Source of the DNA: Diadema setosum
Lineage: Eukaryota > Echinodermata > Echinoidea > Diadematoida > Diadematidae
DNA: 64,000 nucleotides
Reading direction: 5' to 3'
Assembly (NCBI GenBank): GCA_033980235.1
Contig: CM067075.1
Span: 25,863,061-25,927,060, forward strand
Both the position numbers and the translations under genes were made by a program. Positions within the stretch are counted from its first letter, which is position 1. Every line of letters begins with the position of its first letter. Shown here in pieces: positions 45,905-59,900 of this stretch. The notes under the pieces were generated by a model. The model was not told the origin of the DNA, made no database searches, and saw only the letters and a list, made by a program, of their open reading frames with translations.

Positions 45905-46081
45905 TCAAAGCTTGTAACTAAAATTGTCCTTGCTCTTGCGCAGGAAGAGGAGTGCCTTAGCCCGCAGGGCTTGGCGGTCGGTGGCCGTCTGGTACTCCGG
46001 ATCTGCCAGCCGGAGGATGTTCTCCTGGGACGTCCTGAGGAACGGATTGTAGGATTTCTCCTCACCGAGACTCGAGGGGCT
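45905..46081 (-). CDS. pnkd: PNKD-like last coding exon j
   Basis: Acceptor CAATCCTGCAG; 177 bp to stop TGA at 45907-45905. Encodes [20 protein letters not shown], an Arg/Leu-rich helix and a Lys-rich end ([11 protein letters not shown]). The [13 protein letters not shown] signature is typical of PNKD. GC-rich relative to surroundings; flanked by a direct duplication. The overlapping plus-strand frame (45857-46108) is a shadow. Confidence 0.93.
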   Translation of the reverse strand, partial: SPSSLGEEKSYNPFLRTSQENILRLADPEYQTATDRQALRAKALLFLRKSKDNFSYKL

Positions 46082-49000
46082 CTGCAGGATTGGAAACAGA
46101 GTGGTTAAACAGTTTTAAGGGATCATATAGTTTTGGTTGAGACCTAACTTCAAGTTTCTGACATTTTTGGTGAGATATTGAGAAACCTCTCATGAAATAT
46201 GAAAGACTGTGTAATTCCAAGAGGGATTCAACATTTATTTGATGAAAATTGGTCTTGAAATGGCTGAGATATCCAAACAGAGCGATCATAATAAAAGGCG
46301 GGACCCACTTTTTATTAGGATCGCTTTGTTTTACTTTGTGTTTTGGATGTCTCAGCCATTCCAAAACCGATTTTCATCAAATAAACTTTGCATTCCTCTT
46401 AGAATAGTATGCTCTGTATTATTTCATAAGTGGCTTCTTGGTATCTCTCAAAAAGTTAAAAGCCTAATCCAAATCTCCACCAATACTATACTATCCCTTT
46501 AACAGAGTTTTTCTGTGCTGACATAAAAAAAAACTGACACTACTAGAACAGTAATTTTGATAGCTGGTCACCTCTCCTCTGTTCTTGTAAATGTGTGTAG
46601 AAGGCAATAAAAATCTGAAGGCAATAAAAATCTGAAGTGGCACAAAACTGTGCCACTGAATGGCCACTTAAATGCCCAATCCTCATCTCCACCAATACTA
46701 CCATCCTTTAACCTGTTGAAGATGGGCTGATTTTGCTGCAACATGCATTTCCCATCCAAGACACTTGCCCAAGTATACTCCTCAACAGGTTAAAGGGTGT
46801 GTACAGTTCTGGTTAAGGTGAGGATTTAGCTTTTAACGTTTTGCGAGATATTCAGAAACCACTCTATGAGATGTCAAAGAGCGTGCAATTCTAAGGGGTA
46901 TCAAAAGTTTATTTGATGAAAATTGATTTTGAAATGGCTGAGATATCCCAAAACAAGGTGAAACAAAGAAATCCTAATAAAAGGCATGGCCTGTAGCCTT
47001 TTATCATTATCACCTTTTTGGATATCTCAGCCATTTTAAAACCAATTTTCATCAAATAAACGTTGAATCCTTCTTAAAGTTACATGCTCTTTCATATTTC
47101 ATGAGAGGTTTCTCATTATCGCACTTAGGAATGTTCAAAACATAAATCCCCACCTAAACCAGTACTGTACAGTCCCTTTAAGAGATGACAAGCAACAACT
47201 ACTGCACTGTACTGCACTTGTCTGCACAAGTATTGAGCAAATCAAATCAAAGCAAACAACAACAAAAAACAACAAATACAGTTTCAGTGATTTTCTCTTA
47301 CCTAATCTAAATACAGTTAACCTTGCTGAAGCCAACCTCACATAAATTAAATAATCGCGTCTCTTCTTCTCTTCATAATCTATTGATTTTAATATCTCAT
47401 AAGTAAAATTTTCTCAAAGTCAAAGCTACTCGTTCAGTCCAAATAGATTTAACTTAGGCAGGGTAGACTGTATAATCTGATGACGACATGGCTTAGGCCT
47501 AAACGGTGTCATGTAAATATCTGGCATCAAATTTCTAGAATAACTAAGTACAATTCGGTTCAATATACTATTACTTGTGCAAATGGCAAGGTGAACTCCT
47601 GTTTAGGTTAAGAAGGGCAGAATGTGAAATGTTTCTCAATATTGCTAAAAGCGCAAAAACGTATACTCACTGTTATCTTTTTATCCTTTCTCCTTCCTTG
47701 GACCCAATTCAGTTTTCTCTGCACAATGTGATTGACAGGGGATAGATATAGATGAAAACATGTATTGAGATATATGCAGTACTTGTAACACAGAAAGTAC
47801 ATGAATGGCCAACATTCTTCTTTGAATACAAATTTCAGCAAGTCTATTGTACAAATTTAAAAAAAAAAGATGTATAGGTGTGATTACTTTAACAGTTAGA
47901 GTGCCATACCTTGCCTAAATATGTACATGCAGGAGATAGGAAAAATAAGTATATACCCAGATCAAACGAAACACACTGGGCAAAAAGGATGATACAGAGC
48001 TATTCATGCAGACATATGCAAAAGGATTGGAATGCAATTCAAAACTCACAATCAGGTGGGCTTTAATAAAGTAGAAATAGAATGAAACAAGTACAGTGAT
48101 TAGGGATTGGCATTTAAATGCTTGCACATTTCATTTGGATTCAGTGCCTTTTGTTCTGAAAAATTGGTGATTGTCATTGCTGAAATAAAGTGGAATTCTC
48201 CCCATTGAACCCCAGAGTTGAATAGGTAATCAACAAGTACTGTAAGTCAGCCTGCAATGGGGGTGAGTAATGCTCAGTGACCACAGAGAGATCATAAAGT
48301 CCTCACCTTAACGGCTTCATTTTCAGGGTCAATATGCAGGGCAAACTCCAGGTCATCTAGTGCATATTCATGACCTGTGGGAGGAGAGAGAGAGGATTGG
48401 TAATGGATTACAAGATTGTGACAATGAGAAGGAACAGCTAGCCTTTCTTCAAGGCCAGGATCGGTGAACAGGCATCAATGGCAGATTCGGGAAGGGGGGG
48501 GGGGGGGTGCTCACCAGGGGCAGCGGTCTTTCTTTTTTTTTCTTTTTTTAAATAAATGAAAAAAGTTGCATGCACCAGTGTTGCCCCCCTTTTTTTCTTT
48601 AATCTACATTAAAAGTATGCATGAAACAAGAAAATTTGAACTTATGCCCTACGAGAAAATTCCTGTTCAGGCCTTTCTTTTTTTTTTTTTTTTTTTGCTT
48701 GTCAGCTGATCGAAACTTGGGAGTGGCACCAGGAATTTGCGCCCTCCCCACCCCGTCCCCTTTCTTTACAAAATTCCTGGATCTGCCCCTGGGTATTGTC
48801 CTACATCATCGTTGGATTAAAGTATAAAGTATCACCTCTTTGATCTGACTCAGAGAAGGGTAGTGTGGATTTACAGGGGAAATCACTAGTTTCCAAAAGC
48901 ATATTGCTGTGAATGCTTGCAGAAAGATAAGTAAAACACTGGCAGGAAACTTTGACAACTGTTCAAGGGTAATGTATATTTTGAATTTGGGGATTTCAGA

Positions 49001-52000
49001 AATACTTAATTTTTCCATGATGCTGAAAGAGGGTTTGACCCATAGCTCTTACAGAATGCATGAAAAATGATCCCGACCGTGACAAATCTCATTAACATGT
49101 CAAGGAAATACATCTGTATCAACTTTGAAAACAATAAAGACTGATGAAATTCCTTCTGCAGTTTGTTGATATTATTCTTCAAATGTGACATCAGAATCTG
49201 TAAATTTTACATTTACAGAGGGCAGCACACACAATTTACTGGAACTTTCTTAAAATTTAATATAAATTCATAACTTTAGAACAGATTGTGAGATTTCCCT
49301 CGAACTGCCAATATGAGTGTTTCACTGATCATTCTGCACTCACTGACCCCACACACATTTGGGAAACTTTCCCGTTTAACACAAGTTACAGTTTATGGAC
49401 ATTTGTAACAATGATTTGAAAACATTGGGGGGGGGGGGGGGGGGGGGGTCAGGGATGTATAGAACTTTGTACCCAGTAAGAAAATTACAGTGCACTCCTG
49501 TTATAATGAACATGGTTATAACGAAATTCCAGATACAGCGAAGCAAAATTTCAGGCTGCAACATTATCCAATTTATTTATTTATTTATTTTTTGCTTATT
49601 TGTTCAGTTATAATGAGATTTCGATATAACAAAAGAAAACTGCCGGTCCCGAAGACTTCATTGTAACGGCAGTCCACTGTACTTCGAAAGTGCAGACCTC
49701 CGCGAAACAGCTCATTTCTACCCATACACGCATGCTGAAAATCGCCTGCTGAAAATCACTCAATTTCCCAATGATAAAGAAGCCTTTTATTTACCTCATC
49801 AACTTCCTGCAGCGCAACGCCTCGAGCAGAGCACATGTATGCTTCATTGCGCGTATGCAAACCTCAAATACAACGCAGCTTGAACTCCCCAGTTCATTGA
49901 CCCTATTTGCCAAAAGATAGAAAAATCCTTCGAAAATTCATAGAAACTCGCTGATCGCTACCAAAATTTAATCATCTGTCCCTTGTATCAATATCAACTT
50001 TCTCTGCAAATTTCATTCAAATCCATTCTCAACTTTTTGAATTATTAATTTGCACACAGACAAAAAAACAAAACAAACAAACCAACACCGACAAAAACAT
50101 GACCTCCTTCGCAGAAATAAAAACAAAAAATCATTTGGGAAAGATACCACATTCAAACCCTTTTATCTCCTCACACTGACAAAAGCTATGTCATACATCA
50201 TACTAAATCAGAAAGTGCACTCCTGTTATAACAAACTGAAGTCTTGTTTCATACAAGAAAGTGAAAATTCAGGTCATCAAATGTATTTCTATCTATTACA
50301 AATTTTATTGTGCAGCTGCAAAGAAATTCTTATATAACAAAAGAAAACTGCCGGTTATGAGGACTGTGTTATAATGGGAGTTGCCCATAGAAGTTACTTT
50401 GCTTAGAAGGTGCCTCCAGCATTGAATATCTAAGAGGATGTTAGTTGATTACTATAGTAGTTAAGTTGTTAATCTTGGCAAACAAAGACATTGATATATA
50501 ATACATTCATACTCCCACATACACAGTAAAATTCTCGCACAGACATCCATACATTACGTGTTGAAAACTCTTCAGCGCCTCTTCATGAAAATAACAACAG
50601 ACAAGGGTCACATACCTGGATATATGGCAGTGTCATCTGGTAATTCACACACCCTATCTAAACTTGAGAGCATCTGAGATGGTGGACCTTCAAACATTCG
50701 ACCTGGGTAGCACAAACAATGCAGAGAAGATAATGCAGGCAGCTGTTACATTTCTTTATAAGTTTGTCAGAAATAAATCATTAATGAAATATGCTACTGT
50801 TCAATTCCCTAATCATATCCGCCAATTTACTTTAATACCTGTAATACTGAAGGCTGTTTGTTAGTCAAAAACCACTTCCCCAAAGAACTTTTAATGTCAG
50901 TTTAGACATGCCAAAGCAGGTGTAACTCCATGGCTGTCTGATTCAAAACCCATTAGTTGATTGTATGCTAATAATCTATTCGTATTTAATTACATGTTAA
51001 CATTATGTATGTGTGTGTGAACTTTTACATGTACAGTCAGTTTAGACACATCAAAGGAAGTGTACAAACTCCATGCTTGCCCAATTCAAAACCTGTTGTC
51101 GTAACGTTAATTGCATGCTCACAATTCATTCATATTTAATCATATGCATGTGTGTGTGTGAAATTGAGTTACATGTACAGTCAGGTTCAGACACACCAAA
51201 AGAGTTGTACAATCTCCATGGTTATCCAATTCAAAACGCTTTGTCATGAAGTTGATTGCATGATCACGGTTCATTCATATTCATTCATATGTATGTGTGT
51301 GTTGTATTCTCTCTCATTATCTCTTCATCTCTCTATTTCTCCCCCTCTCTCCACATATAGGCCTAATTATAATTTATATCTATACACACATAAACACAGA
51401 GACTCCAACTCTCCTGTTTTCGACGGGAGATCTCCCGCCGAAAACCCATTTTTGCAAAATCTCCCGTTCTCTTGATTGAGATTTAATATCTCCCGCCCTG
51501 GCTCTGTGTCTCCCGTTGGAAAGGATTTCTTACTTATTGCTATTGTATGTTGAAAAAATAAGCCTTAGATAGCACCAGAGAACATCTAGAACCCTAGGAA
51601 CTTCGCGCTTCGCACACATCAACTTGGAGTCTCCCGTTTGCTAGGGGTTTCAGGCGGGAGAATCTCCAGATCAGAAGGTGCTTTGGGTTGGAGTCTCTGT
51701 AAACACATGTGTTGATACTGGCAATTAACCTGTTCCATACATGATCCTGGTGGCCTGTCTATGAAGTCTACGGGGATTTCAGAATTTAGTATGGAATGAG
51801 TGAAGGCAGGGGATCCCCATGTATCACCAATTGGTGATTAAGAGGTGATTGGTCTTCAAAGGTGATTACTGTAAAACGAGGAATGTTCGAGTGCATTTTG
51901 ATTTTGCAAATTTCGCGAGAGCTAAGATTCGCGAAATTAAAATGCATGTGAAAGTTCTTGTCTACACTATATATGCATTGAATGTTAGAAGTAACTCACG

Positions 52001-55000
52001 AATATTTCATGCCGCGAAAAAGGCCGTCAGCTCCAATTGGCAAAAATTTCATGCTGCGAAAATATCATGTTTTACAGTAATCATTATATTGATAATAATA
52101 AAGGACATTTATATTGTGCAGGTAATATAATATTATACTGTCCTGCGCATTACAAAATAACATACATAATTCAAACATAAAATACATTACTTCAAGAGTA
52201 TTTATCACCAATTTGTGATTAACAGGCAGAGTCAGGATTGTTTGGGGAATATGGCAGGCTCTATGTACACATGCTGTTCTCCTTGATGCTTCATTCACTG
52301 TTTGGAACTCGAGCCTTCTTACCATTGCCGGCTAGAAACAGCAAGTCCCCAGTAAAGAGACACCCAGGCGACCCCTGCTGCGCACACGTCAATAGGTACA
52401 CCATGTGACCTGTGGGAGATAAGACAGGTTAGCACTTTGAACCGATGCAAACTAACACAAGAATTCTGCAAATAAACTGTACAACCAGAAGCATCTGGGG
52501 CATGAAACTTTTGTGATTTGGGGACACAGGCATTTTTTTTTTCCTTTTCAGGATGAAACTTTCGCAAATTGGCACTGGTATTCAATGGATGAAAAAATAA
52601 AACCCAAAATAACTTGCTAATCTTGGTTCTTCGCAAAATTCACATAAGTTTCACGCATACAAAAAATTCTGGTTTTACAGTAGCACAATTATATTCTATG
52701 CCATATGAGAATGCATAATCATATTTTCTACTTGCTCCCACTTGTAAACAAAGGAATGGGTTAAAAAAAAAAAAGGGGGGGAAAAAAAAGCCAGATCTGT
52801 AAGTACCCAAACTATTGGGGTGCCAATAAACTATATCATATGTGCACTGAAACAGTTGTAGGTCTTTGCAAATTCTCAAATATTTCACTCCCTGTGCTTT
52901 CTGTTGTCCTGAAAGGATAAAGTGACATCTATCTAAATATTTTCTTGAAACAACCTTTGGCCCCACATACTTCGCTCAAATTGTACAAATATTATGTCTT
53001 TATAAATTGTAGACGACTGTGTCAATAAATCCTGTCATATGAAAATGCGGCGATACATTCACTATAGATATGGTTTCTATTTACCAAGGAAAGCACAAGG
53101 TTCACAACACAGATGCAGTTACACTTCATAAAAGAGAAATATGGTACTGCTCAAATGCTCTCCTTCTTTCTGCTTTGAGCCAAGTTGAGAATGATTTCGT
53201 TTTGTTGATTTGATGTTCAATTTCAATGATTTCAATTTGATGTTCAAGTTCAAATTTCAATTCAAGTTCAATGAGCATTTTTTTCCCCTCAGCTATATAA
53301 AGCTCACAAAAGGAATGCACTTGACTAGATGCAATTACAATGGCTGAAAAGCCTTTGCTGGACCCCTAGCATGTTCTTCACACAGGCGCTGACTTACCAA
53401 CTGTGTGCCCGGGAGTGAACAGGGCTGTGAATTTTAGGTTGCCAATTTGCACACTCTCACCGTCCCCAATTTTGCTGCAGGTTGAAGCATGTTTGACATA
53501 TATTATAATTGAAAATTCCACTGATAGGATGATTACATTGTCTCAGATGTTTAATGGCTACTTTTTTATGGTATCAAAGGCAAGTATTGGAATTGATTAT
53601 TCATGAGTATTTAACTAATAATATGTGACCCGCTACAACAAAAAGGTCCTAAAGTCGCGCACGGTCGAAGCCGTGAAAATCGAGTTTGAAGTCAGAGCAT
53701 TAAAATTTGTCAAAACTTACGAATTTCTGATTTTGATACATTATTGGAGTCTAACGTGTCTTCTATCATCTGTCGAAATTTTGAAGCAAAATGATCAAGG
53801 GAAAGACAAAAAAATAGCGTTTTTCTGAGCCATGTTTTTTGGCGTTTCAACGAAGCAGAAACCGGGTTCGAAAATTTGGATTGAGCGCCACAGATAGGTT
53901 CCGCCCCTAACAACGACCAGAGTGATGTCATTGGTCAGTTTGCTGCTTGCTGCTAACCGAAGCGTGAAGCTCGCACACTGCCCAGTTGACTGGTGCGTGC
54001 GGGCGGGGTGCGCTATGCTCAGCCGCTTCTCACATCCTGGTCACTGATTGGTTGGTGAGGAGACCACCGACGCTGATGTGCTTGAATGAACTCTTCGGGG
54101 GTTGCTAGGGCTTACCTTCTATTGTCCAGAGGTGAGAACTGACTTGCATGTCCCTTGATCGCGATTGCGTCGAAAGGAAGACTTTTAGGGCGCTTTTCTC
54201 GAAACAGTGATTTTCCAGACGTCTCGACATGCTCTCTTTTAAACATCGATATCTCCGCAGCCGATTATTTTTATAAAATGTGTTATATATCAATTTACAG
54301 GAGAAAGATTAGGGGATTATATCACGCAATTTTCAAATAATCGACCTCCCCCGACTTTAGGATCATTTTGTTGTAGCGGGTCACATATTGTTTTGTTATG
54401 ACTTGACTCAAAAGATACCCATGGCACTGTGTTGCCAAATCATCCACCGTCCATCTACCATCAAACATGAAGTTATTGCCATTTCAGTAGCATTACTCAA
54501 TAAATTTTTCTGGTAATTGGCCCAGGTATTAGTATTATGCTTCAAGTATTAGATGCAGTGATTCAATTTTGGGGCAAAATCCCTCAAGGTCAAAGGTCAA
54601 AGGTCACTGCACTTTGGCTACATTTGACCGTTACTTTCATTTTAACTTTATCTGGGAATGTCCAGAGGCAATACGAATTGTAGTGAATGTACAAATGAAT
54701 ATAGGCAATGATTTCCATGATATAATGGCAAAAGGTCATAAATCCAGGTAAAAGACCACTCAAAGTACTTGCAAAAATAAAGAGGCATTTCCAGACATTG
54801 CTTCAAGTAGAAACGTCTAGTGATGGTGTAAGTTCGTGGACATCCAGATATAAACTGCCAATTGATTGTGCAAACATGATAGTGGTGACAGGTCAAAGGT
54901 CATGGTACATGGCCACCATACTCTGATTGACAACTAATCCTTGAACCATAGAGTAAGGAATGTCTATTATTCATTTATTTCTTTATTTTCATTTTCAACA

Positions 55001-56926
55001 AAGAATATAAGTGCAAAAAGTATATCACACACAAAAAAGTAATACACATATTCACATATCAAAATATTATATACACTTTAGTAATTTCCTGTTGAGGATA
55101 GAAATGATTTAATTGCTTGTCTGAAAAGACAGGTGAAAATCAGTGGTCATAAAATAAAAATTCAACTTTAAATGTTGTTTTCATGCAACAAATTCCTACT
55201 GGTATAGATCTGTTCGGTTTAAAACCCTGTAATTCATGTTGGCCATAACTGGAGGGCTTCCTATAAAATAAGAAGCAAAGATGATTCGATGGGTTGTGCA
55301 ATGAAGTCAGGTGCATTGCTGTGTCAGTTCATAAATTAATTATTGTTTGACATACCAAAGCCCCCCAGCTATGGCTGAAATAGGCATAAAAAAAAAAATA
55401 GTGCCCAAGTAGAACATGTCTATGCATCAAATAATGATGTTATTTCACAACGAATAGAAGCATAATGTAAACTATTTCCCTTCTGCAAAGTGGGTTAAAG
55501 GTGAATCCTCTGTCAGTGTTTACGATCGCCTCACTACAGTGCACTTCCGTTATAATGAACACAGTTATAACGAAATTCCGGTTACAATGAGGTATAAATT
55601 CAGACCACAACATTCTTCACTGTATTCATTTTTATTGTCTATTTCTTCGGTTATAACAGAATTTCGATATATAATGAAAGAAAACTGCCAGTCCCGAGGA
55701 CTTCGTTATAATGGGAGTCCACTGTACATCAAAATGTAAATGGAAGTCAAAATAAAGTGACTGTATGAGAAGTAGGGTCATCACAATTTCAATGGATAGG
55801 TTGTTCTCCATGACACTTACTAGTTTGCAGGCACAAACCCTTGTTGGTCGTAGGAGTCTGCATGCGCCAAGACTAATACACGCACCACTACACTGCAGCC
55901 TCTCCCAGGAGAAGCTACAACACAGGGCCTATGGAACAGTGCGGGAGTGGTGCATGTAGTAGTCTTGGCACAGACTCCTGTACGACCAACAAGGGTTTGT
56001 GCCTGCAAACTAGACACTTACTGTGTTGATCCCGGCACTCTGTCTTCTGCGTTCCCATAGATGGCCAGATCAGGGTGTATCGACTTCAGCTTCTTGTTGC
56101 CGCCTGAGTGATCCCTGCCAGGAGTGAAATATGAAGTGTGAGATGCCATATACACAACAGCTGTCAAATACTGTGAAAAGTCCTTTGAGCAGTGCAGCAC
56201 AACGCTGTCTATTATCTGCTCTGGTGATCACTGATTTACATACCAGTACATATAGAGTCATATTCACCGAAAAGTTGCAAGCATAGAAATCTTGCATGGC
56301 ATTCTGGGGCAATTTCAATGTGTACCACTACCAGGTACATGGTGTATGCATAGATTCTTCAATTTGTACACATAAATACACATGAGGGCAGTGAGTTGGC
56401 TCAGTCGGTGGCGTGTCTGCCTCCCACCCAAGTTACTCCGGTTCGAGCCTCAGTCCGGAATGAGCAATGTTATGTGTAATCATAACGTCCCCTCTAGCAA
56501 GAGGCAAAACACTCTGTCCCTTGGATAGGACATAAAATGGAGGTCCCATGTGTGAGAGAGTCACATCTCATGCATGTAAAAGAATTCATTCATCGCAAAG
56601 AGCAGGATGTTTAACCCGGTGAAGTGGTCCCGCCTCACATCCAACTGGACCCCATGGAAGACCAGCTTAGCATAGCTGAATATGGGCTATCCAGCCATCT
56701 TCTCAGATGGAAAATGAATGAACGAATGAACGAACGAACGAACACTGCACATATAGAATACAATTACAAACATGCATTGTATAAACATGCACACATGCAT
56801 ACATACATACATATCAGTATATGCAGTTTATCTGCAAATGTGAAATACATGGTGTTTCAATAAGGCCAAAAAAAAAAAAGTGTTTGTTTGCCCTTAATTG
56901 TCAAAACCCAAGAGGGTCGGTAGGAG

Positions 56927-56960
<34 letters not shown>

Positions 56961-59900
56961 TTTTTTTTTTTGTTAATACAGGGTACCCTTTTTTCCATGT
57001 CAATGCACTCAAAACTCCAAGAGATTCATTCAAATTTACGTCTTGCCAGGGCCCGGTACGCGAGGCAGAAACGCTCACTGACAAACACGTATAACGTTCA
57101 TCTTTGTTAAATATTGCAAACAGCTCCAAAAAAGTACCTTCCAGTGAGATGCTGGCAATTGAACTCCAAACAGTTTTGGTGCCATGACAGCTGGTAACGG
57201 ATGCTGCAAAAGTAGCCATCTTGTGAAGGGCTGCACACTAACCCATTTTTTCTGCCGGTCCGACCTGTCTCTGTCGGACCGGTAAATGCCCCGTTTATAC
57301 CATTTTTTACAGGTCCGAACAGAAAATTTACCTGTCAACAACGACAACATAAAAAAAATTAAATGACTTGCAAACTTATTTCCTTGTTTTTTATGGATGT
57401 ACCCCCCCCCCCTCATGTACATTTTACAGATTAATTTTTTTTTAAACTTGCATTCTTTATTGCACAAGAAATTTAAAGACAGGAAAAAATTAGAATGTTT
57501 GTGAACTAGTGTAAAATGGTAATGAACAAAATCAGATTGTATCAAATGCGTTTGTGACTTTTATCTAAACATCAGCGCACGAACTTGCTGCGTAACCTGC
57601 TCTTGGTGGTCAGTTGGATTGCGATGATTTAATGAATTATTTTAGCTGTGATATTTTCTGATGCACGCGATACAAGGGGTTCTTTATTTTTCTCCCGATA
57701 ATCTCTTCGCATTTGTGCATGCGTTCTTGAAAGGTACACGACATGCAGGGCCGAATTCGCAACCCTTTTTGCGCCCATTTCCACCTCAAATATAAGCGGG
57801 ATTGTGACGATTTCATAAATTACTTCGGCTGTAATATTTTACGATGCACACGCCAAAAGGGGTTGAAAATGCGTCCTTTATTTTTTCCCGATAAACTCTC
57901 CGAATTTCGTAAGTGCGTTCTTAAAAGATGTACCACACGGCCGCATTCATGATACTTTTTTGCGCCTATTTCTACCTCAAAATGTCAGCGGGATTGTGAC
58001 GATTTCATGAATACTTCGGATGTAATCTTTTGTGATGCACGCACCAGCTAGAATGGTTGAAAATGCGTTCTTTATTTTTCTCCCCATAATATCTTCGCAT
58101 TCCGTAAATGCGTTCTTAAAAGATATACGACACGGCCAAAAATCATGATTCTTTTTGCGCCTATTGTTTCCTCAAACTTCAACGGGATTGCGATGATTTT
58201 ATGAATTATTATTCGGCTGTAATCTTTATGATGCACGGGCCAAAAGGGGTTGAAAATGTGTCCTGTATTTTTCTCCCTATAATCTCTTCGCATTTCGTAC
58301 ATGCGTATACGACACGGCCGAATTTACGATCCTTTTAGCGCCTATTTCTACATCAAATATCAGCGGGATTGCGATATTTCGTCAATTATTTCGGCTGTAA
58401 TCTTTTGTGATACATGCACCAGAAGGGTTGAAAATGCGTTCTTTATTTTTCTCCCGATAATCTCTTCGCATTTGTGCATGCGTTTTCAAAACTATACACT
58501 GCATGCAGGGCCGAATTCGAGATTCTTTTTGCGCCTATTATTGTTTACTCAAATTTCAACGGGATTGCGAAATTTTCATGAATTACTACTCGGCTGTAAT
58601 CTACGATGCAAGCGCCAAAAGGGGATGAAAATGTGTCCTTTCCGCGTTCTTAAAAGGTATGCGACACGGCCGAATTCACGTTCCTTTTTGCGCCTATTTC
58701 TACCTCAAATATCAGCCGGTTTGTGGCGATTTCATTAATTACTTCGGATGTAATCTTTTGTAATACACGCACCAGAAGGGTAAAAATGTGTTTTTTTTTT
58801 TCTCCCGATAATCTCGTCGCATTTGTGCGTGCGTTTTGATAACCAACACGGCATGCAGGACTGAATTCAAGATCCCTTTTGCGCCTATTATTTCCTCAAA
58901 TTTCAACGGGATTGCGTTGATTTCATGAATTTTTATTCGGCTGTAATCTTTTATGATGCACGTACCAAATGTGTCCTTTATTTTTTTTTCTCCTCTATAA
59001 TCTCTTCGCATTTCGTACATGAGCTTTTGAATGGTGTACGACGCGGCCGGCCGAATTTATGATCCTTTTTGGGACGATTTCTACCTCAAATATGTAAGCG
59101 GGACTGTGATGATTTAATGATTTTTTTTTCTTCCTAGTATTATCTCTTCACATTTTGTGCATACGTTCTTAAAAAGTACACGGAAGGGCCGATTTCTTGA
59201 TCCTTTTTGCGCCCATCTTCATTGTGAGATCATTCTGAACGAATGAAAATATTCATTTGTGAAATGACTGTGTAAAATGAAACTGAACGCAATCAGATCC
59301 ATTTACTGTATCGCTGAATATCGAATATGTTTTTACTTTTCTAAAAATCGACACAAGTAAATTAGTTCTAACATGTCAACTGCCACGCTGCTGGGAAGCC
59401 GGGATCGGATCGTGAGTAAAATGACCCAGAAATGCATGCGCTTCTAATTCTATCAATGCTTCTTGTCTGGCATGACCGCCGATCGCAAGCAAACGAAAAG
59501 CAGTTACACTGTACATGCTTTGCATTGCATGGCATGGCAGTGCGTGAGCAGCGCCAATGCGCAAGCCTAGCGCGAATGTCGCCAGTGTGCAGCCCTGTAC
59601 TAAGTGCATAATAATACATGCATTGATTGGATTTCATGCGCGTGCACGCATGTGAGCCAAAAGGTAGCTACATTGTAGCATGCAATGCATGCTATAAAAC
59701 GTAGCCTGTGGACCGACGCCGCCCGACCACAATTACGACGGGTCGATCAGATGAAAAAAAAAAAAAAAAAAAAAAAACATTTTTCGACTTTTTTTTATTC
59801 TTTCTCTAGCTTAAAATGGATAATTTTGGGTTTAAAACCATTCACAAATTTGTAGAAGATGAAATTTGTGGAAAAAAATAAACTTGAAAGAGAAAAAAAA

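Noticed and set aside
45857..46108. Plus-strand 83-residue frame ([16 protein letters not shown]...)
   Set aside because: It is antisense to the last PNKD coding exon, which has the matching splice site, phase and family signature.
56386..56470. Functional tRNA gene
   Set aside because: Box A and box B are present, but the acceptor stem does not pair, and a SINE body and tetranucleotide tail follow.
58072..59020. Open frames of 76-145 aa in the 57.6-59.2 kb region
   Set aside because: They recur in register with the ~190-bp satellite units; similarity between frames reflects the tandem repeat, not a protein family.
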